From: Oscillospiraceae bacterium
GTDB taxonomy: Bacteria > Bacillota > Clostridia > Oscillospirales > Ruminococcaceae
Assembly (NCBI GenBank): GCA_017545185.1
Contig: JAFWQJ010000073.1
Coordinates: forward strand, 1-64,000
Reading direction: 5' to 3'
Length of the DNA: 64,000 nt
Part shown: positions 1-6,829 of the stretch, in pieces
How the letters are laid out: every line of letters begins with the position of its first letter
Numbering within the stretch: position 1 is the stretch's first letter
The notes under the pieces: model-generated
Told to the model about the DNA's origin: nothing
Database searches by the model: none
The model's input: only the letters and a program-made list of their open reading frames with translations
Position numbers and translations under genes: made by a program

Positions 1-106
1 CCGCCAGTGTAAAAGAGCAGACCGGGAAGCCGCCGTTCGATGTGAATTTCAGCTCCGGCTTGGCAGTCAGCCGTCCCATGATCGTAACCTGATTCAATGC
101 ACTCAT
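1..106 (-). CDS. ssb: Single-stranded DNA-binding protein, N-terminal fragment (cut by window edge)
   Basis: The reverse strand encodes a protein that begins MSALNQVTIMGRLTAKPEL and runs off the left edge after about 35 residues. This is the start of the OB fold of bacterial SSB, where the first beta strand reads N-x-V-x-[IL]-x-G-R-L-[TV]-x-x-P-E. SSB coats single-stranded DNA during replication, repair and recombination. The start codon at 104-106 is preceded by AGGA, and a promoter lies about 60 bases further up. Nearby relaxase debris makes it possible that this is the SSB of a mobile element and not the housekeeping copy; the fragment is too short to decide. Confidence 0.85.
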   Translation of the reverse strand, partial: MSALNQVTIMGRLTAKPELKFTSNGGFPVCSFTLA

Positions 107-167
107 TTTTGCATCCTCGCTTTCTCCGGCGCAGCCGGTTCGATATTCGGATTATTTATCCAGTTTA

Positions 168-196
168 ATTATAGCACGTTTAGCGTGCTATGTTAT
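168..196 (-). promoter_or_regulatory. Promoter of ssb with a palindrome over the -10/spacer
   Basis: On the minus strand TATAAT lies at 168-173, with a weak -35 (ATAACA, 191-196) 17 bases upstream. An inverted repeat with 8-base arms (ATAGCACG, 171-178; CGTGCTAT, 184-191) and a 5-base centre covers part of the -10 and the whole spacer. That is where a repressor would sit. The operator role is inferred. Confidence 0.5.
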
Positions 197-285
197 GTAT
201 ATTCCAGGAGATTCTTTTCAATTTGTATCGTTGCACAAAAAGCAGCACACGTTTTTATGCAATGTAACAATATCATTTTTGCCGC

Positions 286-314
286 TTGACAATTCAATCG
301 AAATGATTTAGAAT
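286..314 (+). promoter_or_regulatory. Sigma-A type promoter for the zinc-finger/RHH gene
   Basis: TTGACA (286-291) and TAGAAT (309-314) are separated by exactly 17 bases. The start codon of the next gene is at 376, which gives a leader of about 55 bases. Confidence 0.75.
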
Positions 315-339
315 ATGATTACAAGCTAAATCGCCTATA

Positions 340-375
340 AAAAGGAGCCTGAACGATAAAAGGAGCCTGAACGAT
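340..375 (+). repeat. Perfect 18-bp tandem duplication containing the ribosome binding site
   Basis: The unit AAAAGGAGCCTGAACGAT occurs twice head to tail at 340-357 and 358-375, directly before the ATG at 376. Each copy carries an AGGAG Shine-Dalgarno. Only the second is correctly spaced (10 bases) from the start. Confidence 0.9.
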
Positions 376-816
376 ATGGGAAAAGATGTAAAATCATTTA
401 CCTGTGAACGCTGCGGCGCGTCTTTTTCGTCCGTTGCAAACCATGCAAGGTACTGCGTTGACTGCCGCAAGATTATCCAAAATGAGCGTGTGAAACGCGG
501 CAAGCAATACCGGATCGGTGACATGAAAACCTGCCCGACCTGCGGCAAACAGTTTGCGATCACAAGCCCCTCGCAAGTCTATTGCAGCACCGAATGCAAG
601 CCCAAGCGGAAATCCTCGTCCGCCGAGGTCGTGGCATCCCGGCGAAAGAATGTTGACACGCTTTCGTTCTATATGCCGAAGGGGAGCAGAGCGGTCTTGC
701 AGGAATCCTGTGACCGGCTCGGCCTGAGTATCTCTGATCTGCTGCGGACTGCGCTGTGCGAGTTTCTGGAGCGCGAAACGCCTGATGTCATACAAAAAAT
801 AAACACGCTGGAGTGA
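376..816 (+). CDS. Small protein with two zinc fingers and a C-terminal ribbon-helix-helix-like domain
   Basis: This 146-residue protein has two treble-cysteine motifs, C10-x2-C13...C27-x2-C30 and C53-x2-C56...C69-x3-C73, each typical of a structural zinc site. Residues about 94-135 look like an Arc/MetJ-type ribbon-helix-helix segment: a short strand (LSFYMPKG) followed by two helices ending in LLRTALCEFLE. A role as a DNA-binding accessory or regulatory protein of a mobile element is inferred; the family was not recognised. It has its own strong promoter and a duplicated ribosome binding site, and it ends inside a terminator shared with the convergent relaxase fragment. Confidence 0.7.
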   Translation: MGKDVKSFTCERCGASFSSVANHARYCVDCRKIIQNERVKRGKQYRIGDMKTCPTCGKQFAITSPSQVYCSTECKPKRKSSSAEVVASRRKNVDTLSFYMPKGSRAVLQESCDRLGLSISDLLRTALCEFLERETPDVIQKINTLE

Positions 817-832
817 CCTTACTCCAGCGTGT
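803..832. terminator. Bidirectional terminator between convergent genes
   Basis: A perfect 12-bp stem (803-814 with 821-832) closes a 6-base loop. It is followed by CTTTTGTT on the plus strand and by TTTATTTTTT on the minus strand. It overlaps the stop codon of the plus-strand gene, so it can serve both converging transcripts. Confidence 0.8.
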
Positions 833-1304
833 CTTTTGTTCGGTTTGTATCTGTCTGCCTGAGATATTCGGTAATCGTTTCTCTGGCTTTTTCCAGTTCT
901 GCTATCTCCGCTTTGCAGGATTTATATTCTTCGTTCAGCGTTCTGCGCAGCTCTGTGAGCAGCGCTTTTTCCTGTTCCAGTCGCTCGATTTTCGGAACAG
1001 AATGCTCCGGAAACCGTGCCTGCATCTGCTTCTCCGCAGCGTCGTACTGCTGCAATTCCTGTGCGTGATCGGCAGCGTATTTTTTGCGGAAAGTCGCTGT
1101 AAAGGAAGCCTCGTACACGGGCCGCAGCTTGCGGTACCGGGTAATGAGTGCGATATCATCCGTAACACGGTCGATCTTCTGCTGCGTGTCGTTCAGGTCC
1201 GCGACCAGCTTCATGCGGCGGTCAAATTCATGCACAGCCCGGTCGTTCAGATCTTCCGGAGAAGTCAGTCCGCGTTCCGTGAGGAAATTGATCATGCGGG
1301 ACAT
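819..1304 (-). pseudogene. C-terminal remnant of a mobilization relaxase
   Basis: The 161 residues are a charged coiled coil resembling the C-terminal tail of relaxase/mobilization nucleases carried by Firmicute integrative elements. The recurring features are a FLTERGLTSPEDL-type start, an ITRYRKLRPVYEAS-type middle (compare 'I-x-x-Y-x-K-x-R-x-V-Y-x-x-Y' in the family) and a final ELEKARETI helix. The nuclease domain with its Tyr/His motifs is absent. In frame just upstream of the first Met is CAA (Gln), matching the family's 'KQM', and then a TGA, so the homology breaks at a stop. No Shine-Dalgarno precedes the Met. It is most likely the leftover of a decayed mobilizable element. Confidence 0.65.
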
Positions 1305-1501
1305 TTGTCAACCGGGACAATGCATAAAATTGGGCTCCAATGGAGCCGTATTTTCGGTCGGTCCCCTTTCCGTTTCATCGCTTCATGCCTCATTGTCATC
1401 GTTCAGAAAAAAACAGGATAACAGGAAGACTCAATATTCAGTTCCAGACGCTAAGTTTATAATGAAACAGCCAAAACGGTATAAATGATTAAAAATTTAA
1501 C

Positions 1502-1531
1502 TTGACAAAAACATCTGTATTGTGCTATAAT
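1502..1531 (+). promoter_or_regulatory. Consensus promoter for the 81-residue protein
   Basis: TTGACA (1502-1507), an 18-base spacer and TATAAT (1526-1531). GGAGGT (1575-1580) precedes the ATG at 1586. The 197 bases between the relaxase fragment and this promoter hold no gene; a 15-base palindrome (GGCTCCAATGGAGCC, 1333-1347) is the only structure noted there. Confidence 0.85.
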
Positions 1532-1585
1532 ATAAGCAGGATCGGGTAGCACCGATTAAACGTATGGAGACATGGGAGGTACATC

Positions 1586-1831
1586 ATGGCAACATTTGAT
1601 CTTGGAAAAGAAATCAGCCTGGCCAGAGAGTTCGCAACACAGGTGCATGGTGAGTATGTGCAGTATCTCAGAAAGCACGGAATCTCTGAAAGCGATTCAG
1701 GCAATCAGTTCGCAGTGAATGCATCCGATCTTTGGAAAGCACGGGATCTGGCGTTCAAGTGTGAAAGTGAAGCGGATGTCAGCAAGCTCAACGAACGCAT
1801 TTCCGAACTGTTGAAAGCAATCAAAGCGTAA
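1586..1831 (+). CDS. Hypothetical 81-residue protein
   Basis: The protein is acidic and mostly helical, with no signal peptide, membrane segment or cysteine pair. The strong promoter and the GGAGGT ribosome binding site support expression. It ends with a LNERISELLKAIKA helix. I do not recognise the family. It is followed within 20 bases by a possible leader peptide and then a GNAT acetyltransferase, which may be read from the same transcript because no terminator is visible between them. Confidence 0.65.
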   Translation: MATFDLGKEISLAREFATQVHGEYVQYLRKHGISESDSGNQFAVNASDLWKARDLAFKCESEADVSKLNERISELLKAIKA

Positions 1832-1849
1832 ATCAAAGGAGCGTATTGT

Positions 1850-1885
1850 TTGAAACATTACAACACACCGGAGATTGTCGGCTGA
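1850..1885 (+). CDS. Possible 11-residue leader peptide (TTG start)
   Basis: AAAGGAG at 1835-1841 is ideally spaced (8 bases) from a TTG that opens MKHYNTPEIVG followed by TGA. The sequence resembles the beginning of short Firmicute peptides that start M-K-x-Y-x-x-P-E-I. It could be a true leader peptide or a truncated relic of such a peptide. A hairpin follows immediately. Confidence 0.3.
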   Translation: MKHYNTPEIVG

Positions 1886-1886
1886 C

Positions 1887-1917
1887 CGGGAGGTCTCTGA
1901 CGATCGGAAACCTCCCG
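1887..1917 (+). other. Stem-loop between leader peptide and GNAT gene
   Basis: CGGGAGGT (1887-1894) pairs perfectly with ACCTCCCG (1910-1917) around a 15-base loop. There is no T-run after it, so it is not an intrinsic terminator. It starts one base after the leader-peptide stop codon. Confidence 0.4.
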
Positions 1918-1958
1918 CTGAAAAGCATTGCAGTCTACAATTTTCAGGAGGATAAAAA

Positions 1959-2585
1959 ATGAAAGCAAATGACTACATCATCCGTTTGGAGAAGCAGGAA
2001 GACCACCGCGCTGTCGAGCATCTGGTGAGAGAAGCATTCTGGAACGTCTACCGTCCGGGATGCAGCGAGCATTACGTCATCCATGTGCTCCGGGACGACC
2101 CCGCTTTTGTGAAGTCACTGGACTTCGTCATGGAGCAGGACGGCAGACTGATCGGGCAGAACATGTTTATGGAAACGGTCATCGAGGCCGACGACGGCAG
2201 AACGGTTGACGTCCTGACCATGGGGCCGATCGGCATCACACCGGAGCTGAAGCGGCAGGGATACGGCAAGGCGCTGCTGGACTACTCTCTGGAGCAGGCT
2301 GCCGCACTCGGATACGGCGCCGTGCTGTTTGAGGGCAACATCGCCTTTTACGGCAAAAGCGGCTTTGACTACGCAAGCCGGTTCGGCATCCGGTATCACG
2401 ATCTGCCGGAGGACGCAGATGCATCGTTCTTCCTCTGCAAAGAACTGATCCCTGGGTATCTGGACGGCATCACCGGCGTGTATCAGACCCCGCAGGGCTA
2501 CTATGTCGATGACGCGGATGTCGCGGAATTTGACAAAGCCTTTCCGTATAAGGAAAAGCGGAAGCTGCCCGGACAGATCTTCTGA
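1959..2585 (+). CDS. GNAT-family N-acetyltransferase
   Basis: This 208-residue single-domain acetyltransferase transfers an acetyl group from acetyl-CoA to an amine of unknown identity. The acetyl-CoA motif A is visible at about residues 85-110 as MGPIGITPELKRQGYGKALL, with the R/Q-x-x-G-x-G/A pyrophosphate loop (RQGYGK). After motif B (AVLFEGNIAFYGKSGF) there is a longer C-terminal part than in minimal GNATs, seen in YhbS-like members. Start: the ATG follows CAGGAGG at a good distance. The substrate cannot be read from the sequence. Confidence 0.85.
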   Translation: MKANDYIIRLEKQEDHRAVEHLVREAFWNVYRPGCSEHYVIHVLRDDPAFVKSLDFVMEQDGRLIGQNMFMETVIEADDGRTVDVLTMGPIGITPELKRQGYGKALLDYSLEQAAALGYGAVLFEGNIAFYGKSGFDYASRFGIRYHDLPEDADASFFLCKELIPGYLDGITGVYQTPQGYYVDDADVAEFDKAFPYKEKRKLPGQIF

Positions 2586-2595
2586 GCGGAAACAA

Positions 2596-2627
2596 AAACA
2601 GCAGGAGCCTTTCGGTTCCTGCTGTTT
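2596..2627 (+). terminator. Intrinsic terminator after the GNAT gene
   Basis: AAACAGCAGGA (2596-2606) pairs with TCCTGCTGTTT (2617-2627), extended by three inner pairs around a TTTC loop. The stem ends in a short T-run. Confidence 0.8.
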
Positions 2628-2640
2628 CATTTCAGCGGAC

Positions 2641-3234
2641 TTAGTCCGACAGACCGCTATCATCCACCCACAAAAAAGTGTCATCTTTCAGGGCGATCCA
2701 GCTTTTACAGCCGCAGCATCCGGAACCGCGGCTTCCGCCGATGGCATATAGCTTCACATCATGAAAATACGCAAGCATTGCTTTCACATCATCAGGAAAC
2801 ACATAGTCCCTGTATTAATCGGTTTTATAGTCATATACTGCATTCTGACAGATATATTGCTGCATATCATCAAAGCGTTCTTCTGCCAGTCCGGCTTTCT
2901 GATAAACCAGAAAGTCCCGGACAGGTACACCCCGGCAGGCAGTGAGCTTATCGCGTCTTTGCCCGTCATCCTGCCATTCCTCGTCTGCATCCCATCCATT
3001 ATAAATCGTTACGGCAGCAATCATCGCCTGTGTAACGGCTTCACGAAAATGCGCCTGCAAATATCCCTTTTCAAACCGCAAAAAGATGAAAGATGCGACT
3101 GCATTGCAATTCAAGCTGTCCGTTTCAATACATTTTGTTTCCGTTTTTACCCAGCGCATATCCGAGGCTATGTTTGCAAGTTTATCATAATCTTCCAATA
3201 TGCTCCGAATCAGGGCAAGCTGTTCTTCCGTCAT
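2641..3234 (-). pseudogene. Hypothetical gene interrupted by one in-frame stop (TAA at 2815-2817)
   Basis: From an ATG at 3232-3234 preceded by CAGGAG, the frame runs 139 codons to TAA (2815-2817). It then continues in the same frame for 57 further sense codons to a second TAA (2641-2643). The extension reads like real protein: YRDYVFPDDVKAMLAYFHD, then GGSRGSGCCGCKSWIAL, then DDTFLWVDDSG. The full product would be about 197 residues. A CAA-to-TAA change is the simplest explanation of the break. The N-terminal part is acidic with an ASFIFLRFEKGYLQAHFREA helix. I do not recognise the family. Either this is a recent nonsense pseudogene or a shortened protein is still made. Confidence 0.55.
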
Positions 3235-3499
3235 GATCTCCTGTTTTTCGATCAGCCCATTTCACCCGTTGTCGGATCAAAGCCGGTTCCGGACGTATTG
3301 GCTTGCGTATCATCTGTATGATACAGTTTCCCCGTTCCCACCCGAACGTCATTGACAGCATGGTGATAACAGTGCAGAATGCCGTGTACCGCTGTGCAGA
3401 ATGCAGAATGCGTTGTCACAAGCTTGATTCAGACCGTAGTCTATGCGGACTTAAACTCAGCCGCGGAGCTGCCGTCCACCTGACGTCCAACCAAAATAT
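3235..3499 (-). other. Gap with a short coding-looking remnant
   Basis: Between two minus-strand genes lie 265 bases with no complete gene. An open stretch of 56 codons runs from GTG at 3417-3419 to TGA at 3252-3254. Its last 25 residues (KLYHTDDTQANTSGTGFDP then TTGEMG) look protein-like and end 17 bases before the start of the interrupted gene downstream. It has no ribosome binding site that I can see. It may be the tail of a deleted gene. Confidence 0.25.
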
Positions 3500-3538
3500 T
3501 CAGTTTTCCGGTTCGAGGAGCTCCACTGTCCAGTTCAG

Positions 3539-3964
3539 CTACTGCAGCAGCTCCTCGGTCTGCCGGATCTCCTTCGCGGTCAGATCGAGCTCCTTCTGCA
3601 GCTTCCGGACATTGACCGTGCTGACAAACTTGATCTCGGTCTTGGAATACCGCGGTGCCAGATTGCTCGCCTCATCGAGGAAACCGCGCATGATGCGGCT
3701 TTTCTGCATCAGCGCATCGCGGTGCGCGATCCGTTCCGTGATCGTCTGCCCGTCGCGGACGGTCTGCGCATTCGTCAGATTGATCTGTGCGATCAGCGTT
3801 TCCTGCTCCGCGATCGCGGCATCCAGTGCAGCGATCAGCTCCGCGGGCGATTCCGCGGGCTTCTCGCCGTCCTGCACGCGTGCATTGTTATGCAGACGCG
3901 TTTCCAGTTCATTGATCTGCGTCTGCAGATCGGCGCGGCGCATCAGTGCAGCAGCAAGCTTCAT
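3539..3964 (-). CDS. DIP1984-family protein, C-terminus cut by an in-frame TAG
   Basis: The 141-residue product matches the DIP1984 family of small coiled-coil proteins of unknown function. It has the MKLAxALxxRADLQ start, NAxVQxGExPAExPxEL, the INxTN turn and KIKFVSTVNV-like strand (here EIKFVSTVNV). Family members end in a -ELNWT-x-EL- motif. Here the frame stops at TAG (3539-3541), and the next codons in the same frame give LNWTVELLEPEN before TGA at 3500-3502. The stop therefore replaces the Glu of ELNW. The start has AAAGGAG, 15 bases after the DUF4317 stop, so the two are probably co-transcribed. Confidence 0.8.
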   Translation of the reverse strand: MKLAAALMRRADLQTQINELETRLHNNARVQDGEKPAESPAELIAALDAAIAEQETLIAQINLTNAQTVRDGQTITERIAHRDALMQKSRIMRGFLDEASNLAPRYSKTEIKFVSTVNVRKLQKELDLTAKEIRQTEELLQ

Positions 3965-3979
3965 AGCCTTCTCCTTTCG

Positions 3980-5149
3980 TTATTCGCCCCACGGCGTCTG
4001 TGCATCGGGATCGAGCACACCGGGGACCTTCAGATCATAACCGTTGACCTCGATCAGCGCCTCGTCCAGCTCAATGACCATGCAGTGCCGCCCGTTGATC
4101 TTATCAAGCCGCACCTTATCCTTTGCGCTGTTCTTGACATTGACAACGATCTCCGGCGTTTTGATGACGGTCTTGCTGGCGACCAAACGCTCCGGCTTGA
4201 GCGTCGATTCGACATGCTCCTCAAAGACCTTTTCGGTATCGACGAGCTTTTCCTCCGGGACGCCGGCCTCCGCGAGCATCCGGTGCAGGATGCGTCCGGT
4301 GACCTCTGTCGGGGAATCGTCGGTCTTGTTCTTCGCGACGATCTCGTTCAGCTTCTCGTTGACCGCCGTGACCGTTTCGTAGGTCAGATCGTCGCCGAGC
4401 AGCGAACCGAGCACCTCCTTCATATCCGCCTGATCCTCCTCGACGGTCGTCTCGACGTCGCATTCAAGGAACGCATCTATGAGATTTTCGTTCGGGGTAT
4501 TCGGCGTTTTGGTATAGTACAGAACATGGTGCACATCGGTCGCGCGGTCGGAGAACACCGGGAAGAAGAAGCCGTCTGCAGGCGCCTTGCTGATGACCGC
4601 ATTCGGATTCTCCTGCCGGAGGATCTCGTCGTCAAACTGATTGTAAACGAGCGTGCCCTCCGTCTTTGCGATCGGGCAGAGCGCGCAGACGATGTACCGG
4701 AACACCTGATCGGTGAAATCGGTCTCGAGCTCGTCCATTTTGTTTTTCCGCGGCGGGTTATACTGGCAGTACGCCATCAGCACCGCATAGGGCGCATCGG
4801 AATCAACAGTCTCCGCAAGCCTGCCGAGAAACTGCAGCGCGACGTCCTCCTTTTTTAGCTCGGAAGCGAGCAGCGTGCTCAGACAGGCCTGTGCGCCGTC
4901 CTCGCTGTACGCATGATTGCGGAACGGCAGCTCGGAGCTCTGCTTGCCGAGGTTGACGTTCAGCACCTTTTTCATGGTCTCGTAAAGGATCTGGCTTTCG
5001 GGCGACGAAATCAGTGAAGCATCGCGCAGGCAGACGCCGCGCACCGTCCGCTGGCTGTCGATGAACGCGGTCAGCACGCGGTCCATGGTAAAATACTTCG
5101 CTTCCGGATTAAAATGATTCCGGATCTCATTGAGTTCCTTGCGGTTCAT
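3980..5149 (-). CDS. DUF4317 domain-containing protein
   Basis: This 389-residue soluble protein starts MNRKELNEIRNHFNPE, the typical opening of DUF4317, a Clostridia family of unknown function. The reading frame is open a little further upstream, but AGAAGGAG sits correctly before the ATG at 5147-5149, so that start is chosen. The middle carries the family's NPPRKNKMD and ALCPIAKTEGTLVYN blocks. No membrane segment or enzyme motif is visible. Its neighbours (DUF1858 upstream, DIP1984 downstream) are also uncharacterised; co-transcription with DIP1984 is likely because only 15 bases separate them. Confidence 0.85.
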   Translation of the reverse strand: MNRKELNEIRNHFNPEAKYFTMDRVLTAFIDSQRTVRGVCLRDASLISSPESQILYETMKKVLNVNLGKQSSELPFRNHAYSEDGAQACLSTLLASELKKEDVALQFLGRLAETVDSDAPYAVLMAYCQYNPPRKNKMDELETDFTDQVFRYIVCALCPIAKTEGTLVYNQFDDEILRQENPNAVISKAPADGFFFPVFSDRATDVHHVLYYTKTPNTPNENLIDAFLECDVETTVEEDQADMKEVLGSLLGDDLTYETVTAVNEKLNEIVAKNKTDDSPTEVTGRILHRMLAEAGVPEEKLVDTEKVFEEHVESTLKPERLVASKTVIKTPEIVVNVKNSAKDKVRLDKINGRHCMVIELDEALIEVNGYDLKVPGVLDPDAQTPWGE

Positions 5150-5192
5150 GGTTATCTCCTTCTCTCTGTTTCCGGGGTATACATACAAAGAT

Positions 5193-5214
5193 GCCGCCGA
5201 GCCTCCCCGACGGC
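5193..5214 (-). terminator. Weak hairpin between DUF1858 and DUF4317 genes
   Basis: A 7-bp stem (5193-5199 with 5208-5214) with one G-T pair lies just after the DUF1858 stop. The minus strand continues ATCTTTG, a poor T-run. It may only partly end transcription. Confidence 0.35.
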
Positions 5215-5221
5215 AATCCGG

Positions 5222-5419
5222 TCATTCTGCGATCGCAGCATTCAGCTTCGTGACGAGCTCGTCCGCGCTGACGCCGTGCACCATGCAGGCTTCCTCGATC
5301 GACTCACCGCGGGAAGCGGGGCAGCCGAGGCAGTGCATACCCATTTCCATGAAATAGGGCGCGGTCTGCGGTGCAAAATCAAGAATATCACCGATCAGTG
5401 TTTCCTTTGTGATTTCCAT
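5222..5419 (-). CDS. DUF1858 domain-containing protein
   Basis: The 65-residue protein consists of one DUF1858 domain. It begins MEITKETLIGDILDFAP and contains the family's H-C-x-G-C-P-A-S motif (MHCLGCPASRGESIEEAC), a cysteine pair often linked to redox or metal proteins such as hybrid-cluster protein partners. The function is unknown. The frame extends 15 codons upstream, but GAAAGGATG before the ATG at 5417-5419 and the family length favour the short form. Confidence 0.85.
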   Translation of the reverse strand: MEITKETLIGDILDFAPQTAPYFMEMGMHCLGCPASRGESIEEACMVHGVSADELVTKLNAAIAE

Positions 5420-5444
5420 TTGGATCATCCTTTCATCATGGGGA

Positions 5445-5477
5445 AATAAAGAGGGCGCAGACAAAGCCGCGCCCCTC
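5445..5477 (-). terminator. Terminator after the zinc-ribbon gene
   Basis: On the minus strand GAGGGGCGC pairs with GCGCCCTC (one bulged G) and is followed by TTTATTT. It lies between the zinc-ribbon stop (5487) and the DUF1858 start (5419). Confidence 0.6.
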
Positions 5478-5486
5478 GGTTCTGAA

Positions 5487-5768
5487 TTAGTCCTGCTGGT
5501 TCTTCAGCTGTGCATAGCACTCACTGCAATAGACCGGGCGGTCCTCACGCGGACGGAACGGAACCTGTGCTTCCTTGCCGCAGCTTGCACAAGTTGCTGT
5601 GAAATACTCGCGCTCAGTCTTACCGGCATTCTTTCTTGCATCACGGCAAGCCTTGCACTTCTTCGGGTCATTTGCAAAGCCCTTCTCAGCATAAAACTCC
5701 TGCTCGCCGGCGGTGAATACGAACTCCTGTCCGCACTCATTACATACTAAGGTTCTGTCTTCGTACAT
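5487..5768 (-). CDS. Zinc-ribbon domain protein
   Basis: The 93-residue protein holds an N-terminal ribbon LVCNECGQEF...KKCKACR and a C-terminal one CASCGKEA...YCSECY, eight cysteines in four C-x2-C pairs. This is the 'probable zinc-ribbon' architecture found in many Firmicutes, with the recurrent phrase FTAGEQEFYAEKGF. The role is unknown; RNA or protein binding is usually guessed. GAGGAA precedes the ATG at 5766-5768. The frame is open 21 codons upstream but without a ribosome binding site. The 216 bases between it and the sigma-factor stop contain no gene I can support. Confidence 0.8.
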   Translation of the reverse strand: MYEDRTLVCNECGQEFVFTAGEQEFYAEKGFANDPKKCKACRDARKNAGKTEREYFTATCASCGKEAQVPFRPREDRPVYCSECYAQLKNQQD

Positions 5769-5984
5769 TTGAATTTTCCTCGATTCTTGAAATTTGGACC
5801 TCGACGGAATTACGCCATCACAGTTGCACATGTATCGCCTGCGGGCATTGCCCTGAAGCGAATCGGGTTGCAGGTGAAGAATTGCACATGCTGGAAGAAA
5901 TGCAGCCGGGTCATCGAAAGTATGGAAGGATCATGCCCCGCCTTCCTGTCCGGGGGCAGTCAGCCGGACTGCAGCGGGCGTACC

Positions 5985-6620
5985 TCAGGGTTCTGCCTGC
6001 GGATCCGCAGCCGTATCCTTTTCGCTCCATACGGCACGGAGCTTGCGTCTTGCACGCTGGATCGCATTATCGACGCTTTTTGCAGAGATCTGCAGACGGG
6101 CAGCAATTTCGGCATAGGAAAAACCGCTGACAGACATCAGGAAGATCTCCCGTTCCTGTCTGCTGAGGACTTCGGCGATCCGCCGGTTCATCGCGGAGAC
6201 GCGTTCCTTTTCGAGAACGATCTCCTCGGGTGTCTCGGCCTGATCGGCGAGCATTTCCGCCGCACGGATCTCCGGGTCATCCAGAGACACATCCGGCAGG
6301 ATACTGCTTTTCCTCTGATCGGCATTTTCCCTGCGAAACAGGTTCCGCATCCGGTTCCGGATGCAGGTGCCCGCAAAGGTACGGAATCCGGCAGACCGCT
6401 CCTGCGAGTATGCAGCGACAGCAGCAAGCAGTCCGAACATCCCCTCCTGCACATAATCCTCCGCATCAGCCGTATTCAGCGCATAGCTGTTTGCTATGCT
6501 GACGACCAGCGGACGGTAGCGCTCAAAGAGAACCTCGAAGGCCTGCGGCCGGTCTGTACACACAGAAACCAGCTCTTCGTCCGGCATACTGCGGAGCGCT
6601 TCAACAGAGAACAGATCCAT
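5985..6620 (-). CDS. RNA polymerase sigma factor, SigH (Spo0H)-like
   Basis: The 211-residue protein is a small sigma-70-family factor. Region 2 is at about residues 25-95 (AFEVLFERYRPLVVSIANSY, then DAEDYVQEGMFGLLAA for core binding and the -10 helices). Region 4 is at about 145-205, with a helix-turn-helix FSYAEIAARLQISAKSVDNA. The phrase K-S-[IV]-D-N-A-[IL]-Q-R-[AV]-[RK]-R-K-L is characteristic of SigH of sporulating Firmicutes. It directs RNA polymerase to alternative promoters, in Bacillus at the onset of sporulation and competence. GAGGAGG precedes the chosen ATG; the frame opens nine codons earlier without a site. Confidence 0.85.
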   Translation of the reverse strand: MDLFSVEALRSMPDEELVSVCTDRPQAFEVLFERYRPLVVSIANSYALNTADAEDYVQEGMFGLLAAVAAYSQERSAGFRTFAGTCIRNRMRNLFRRENADQRKSSILPDVSLDDPEIRAAEMLADQAETPEEIVLEKERVSAMNRRIAEVLSRQEREIFLMSVSGFSYAEIAARLQISAKSVDNAIQRARRKLRAVWSEKDTAADPQAEP

Positions 6621-6718
6621 GCTGAACCTCCTCACTCCGGACTGCACCGAAGAAGATCACCGTACCGTCAAAGCCGTCTCTGCCGCAGAACCGGCAGGAC
6701 AGCACATGACCTGATATC

Positions 6719-6747
6719 ATCATACCCGAAAGCCGCTGATTTGTCAA
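6719..6747 (-). promoter_or_regulatory. Promoter of the sigma-factor gene
   Basis: On the minus strand TTGACA (6742-6747), a 17-base spacer and TATGAT (6719-6724) give a strong sigma-A promoter, so the sigma gene does not depend on the upstream fumarase-beta transcript. The leader is about 90 bases. Confidence 0.85.
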
Positions 6748-6829
6748 GCGAAATCCGCCGCGTTACTGGAAAAACGGCGATTTCAACAGCTTTCAACAGC
6801 GTGATTTGGCATTTGAGCCAAATTCCGGG

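Noticed and set aside
1333-1347. GGCTCCAATGGAGCC palindrome as a terminator
   Set aside because: Its centre is one base, too short for an RNA hairpin loop of full stem length, and no T-run follows closely.
2761-3321. A 186-codon plus-strand open frame
   Set aside because: It is antisense to the interrupted minus-strand gene, which has a ribosome binding site and better protein character.
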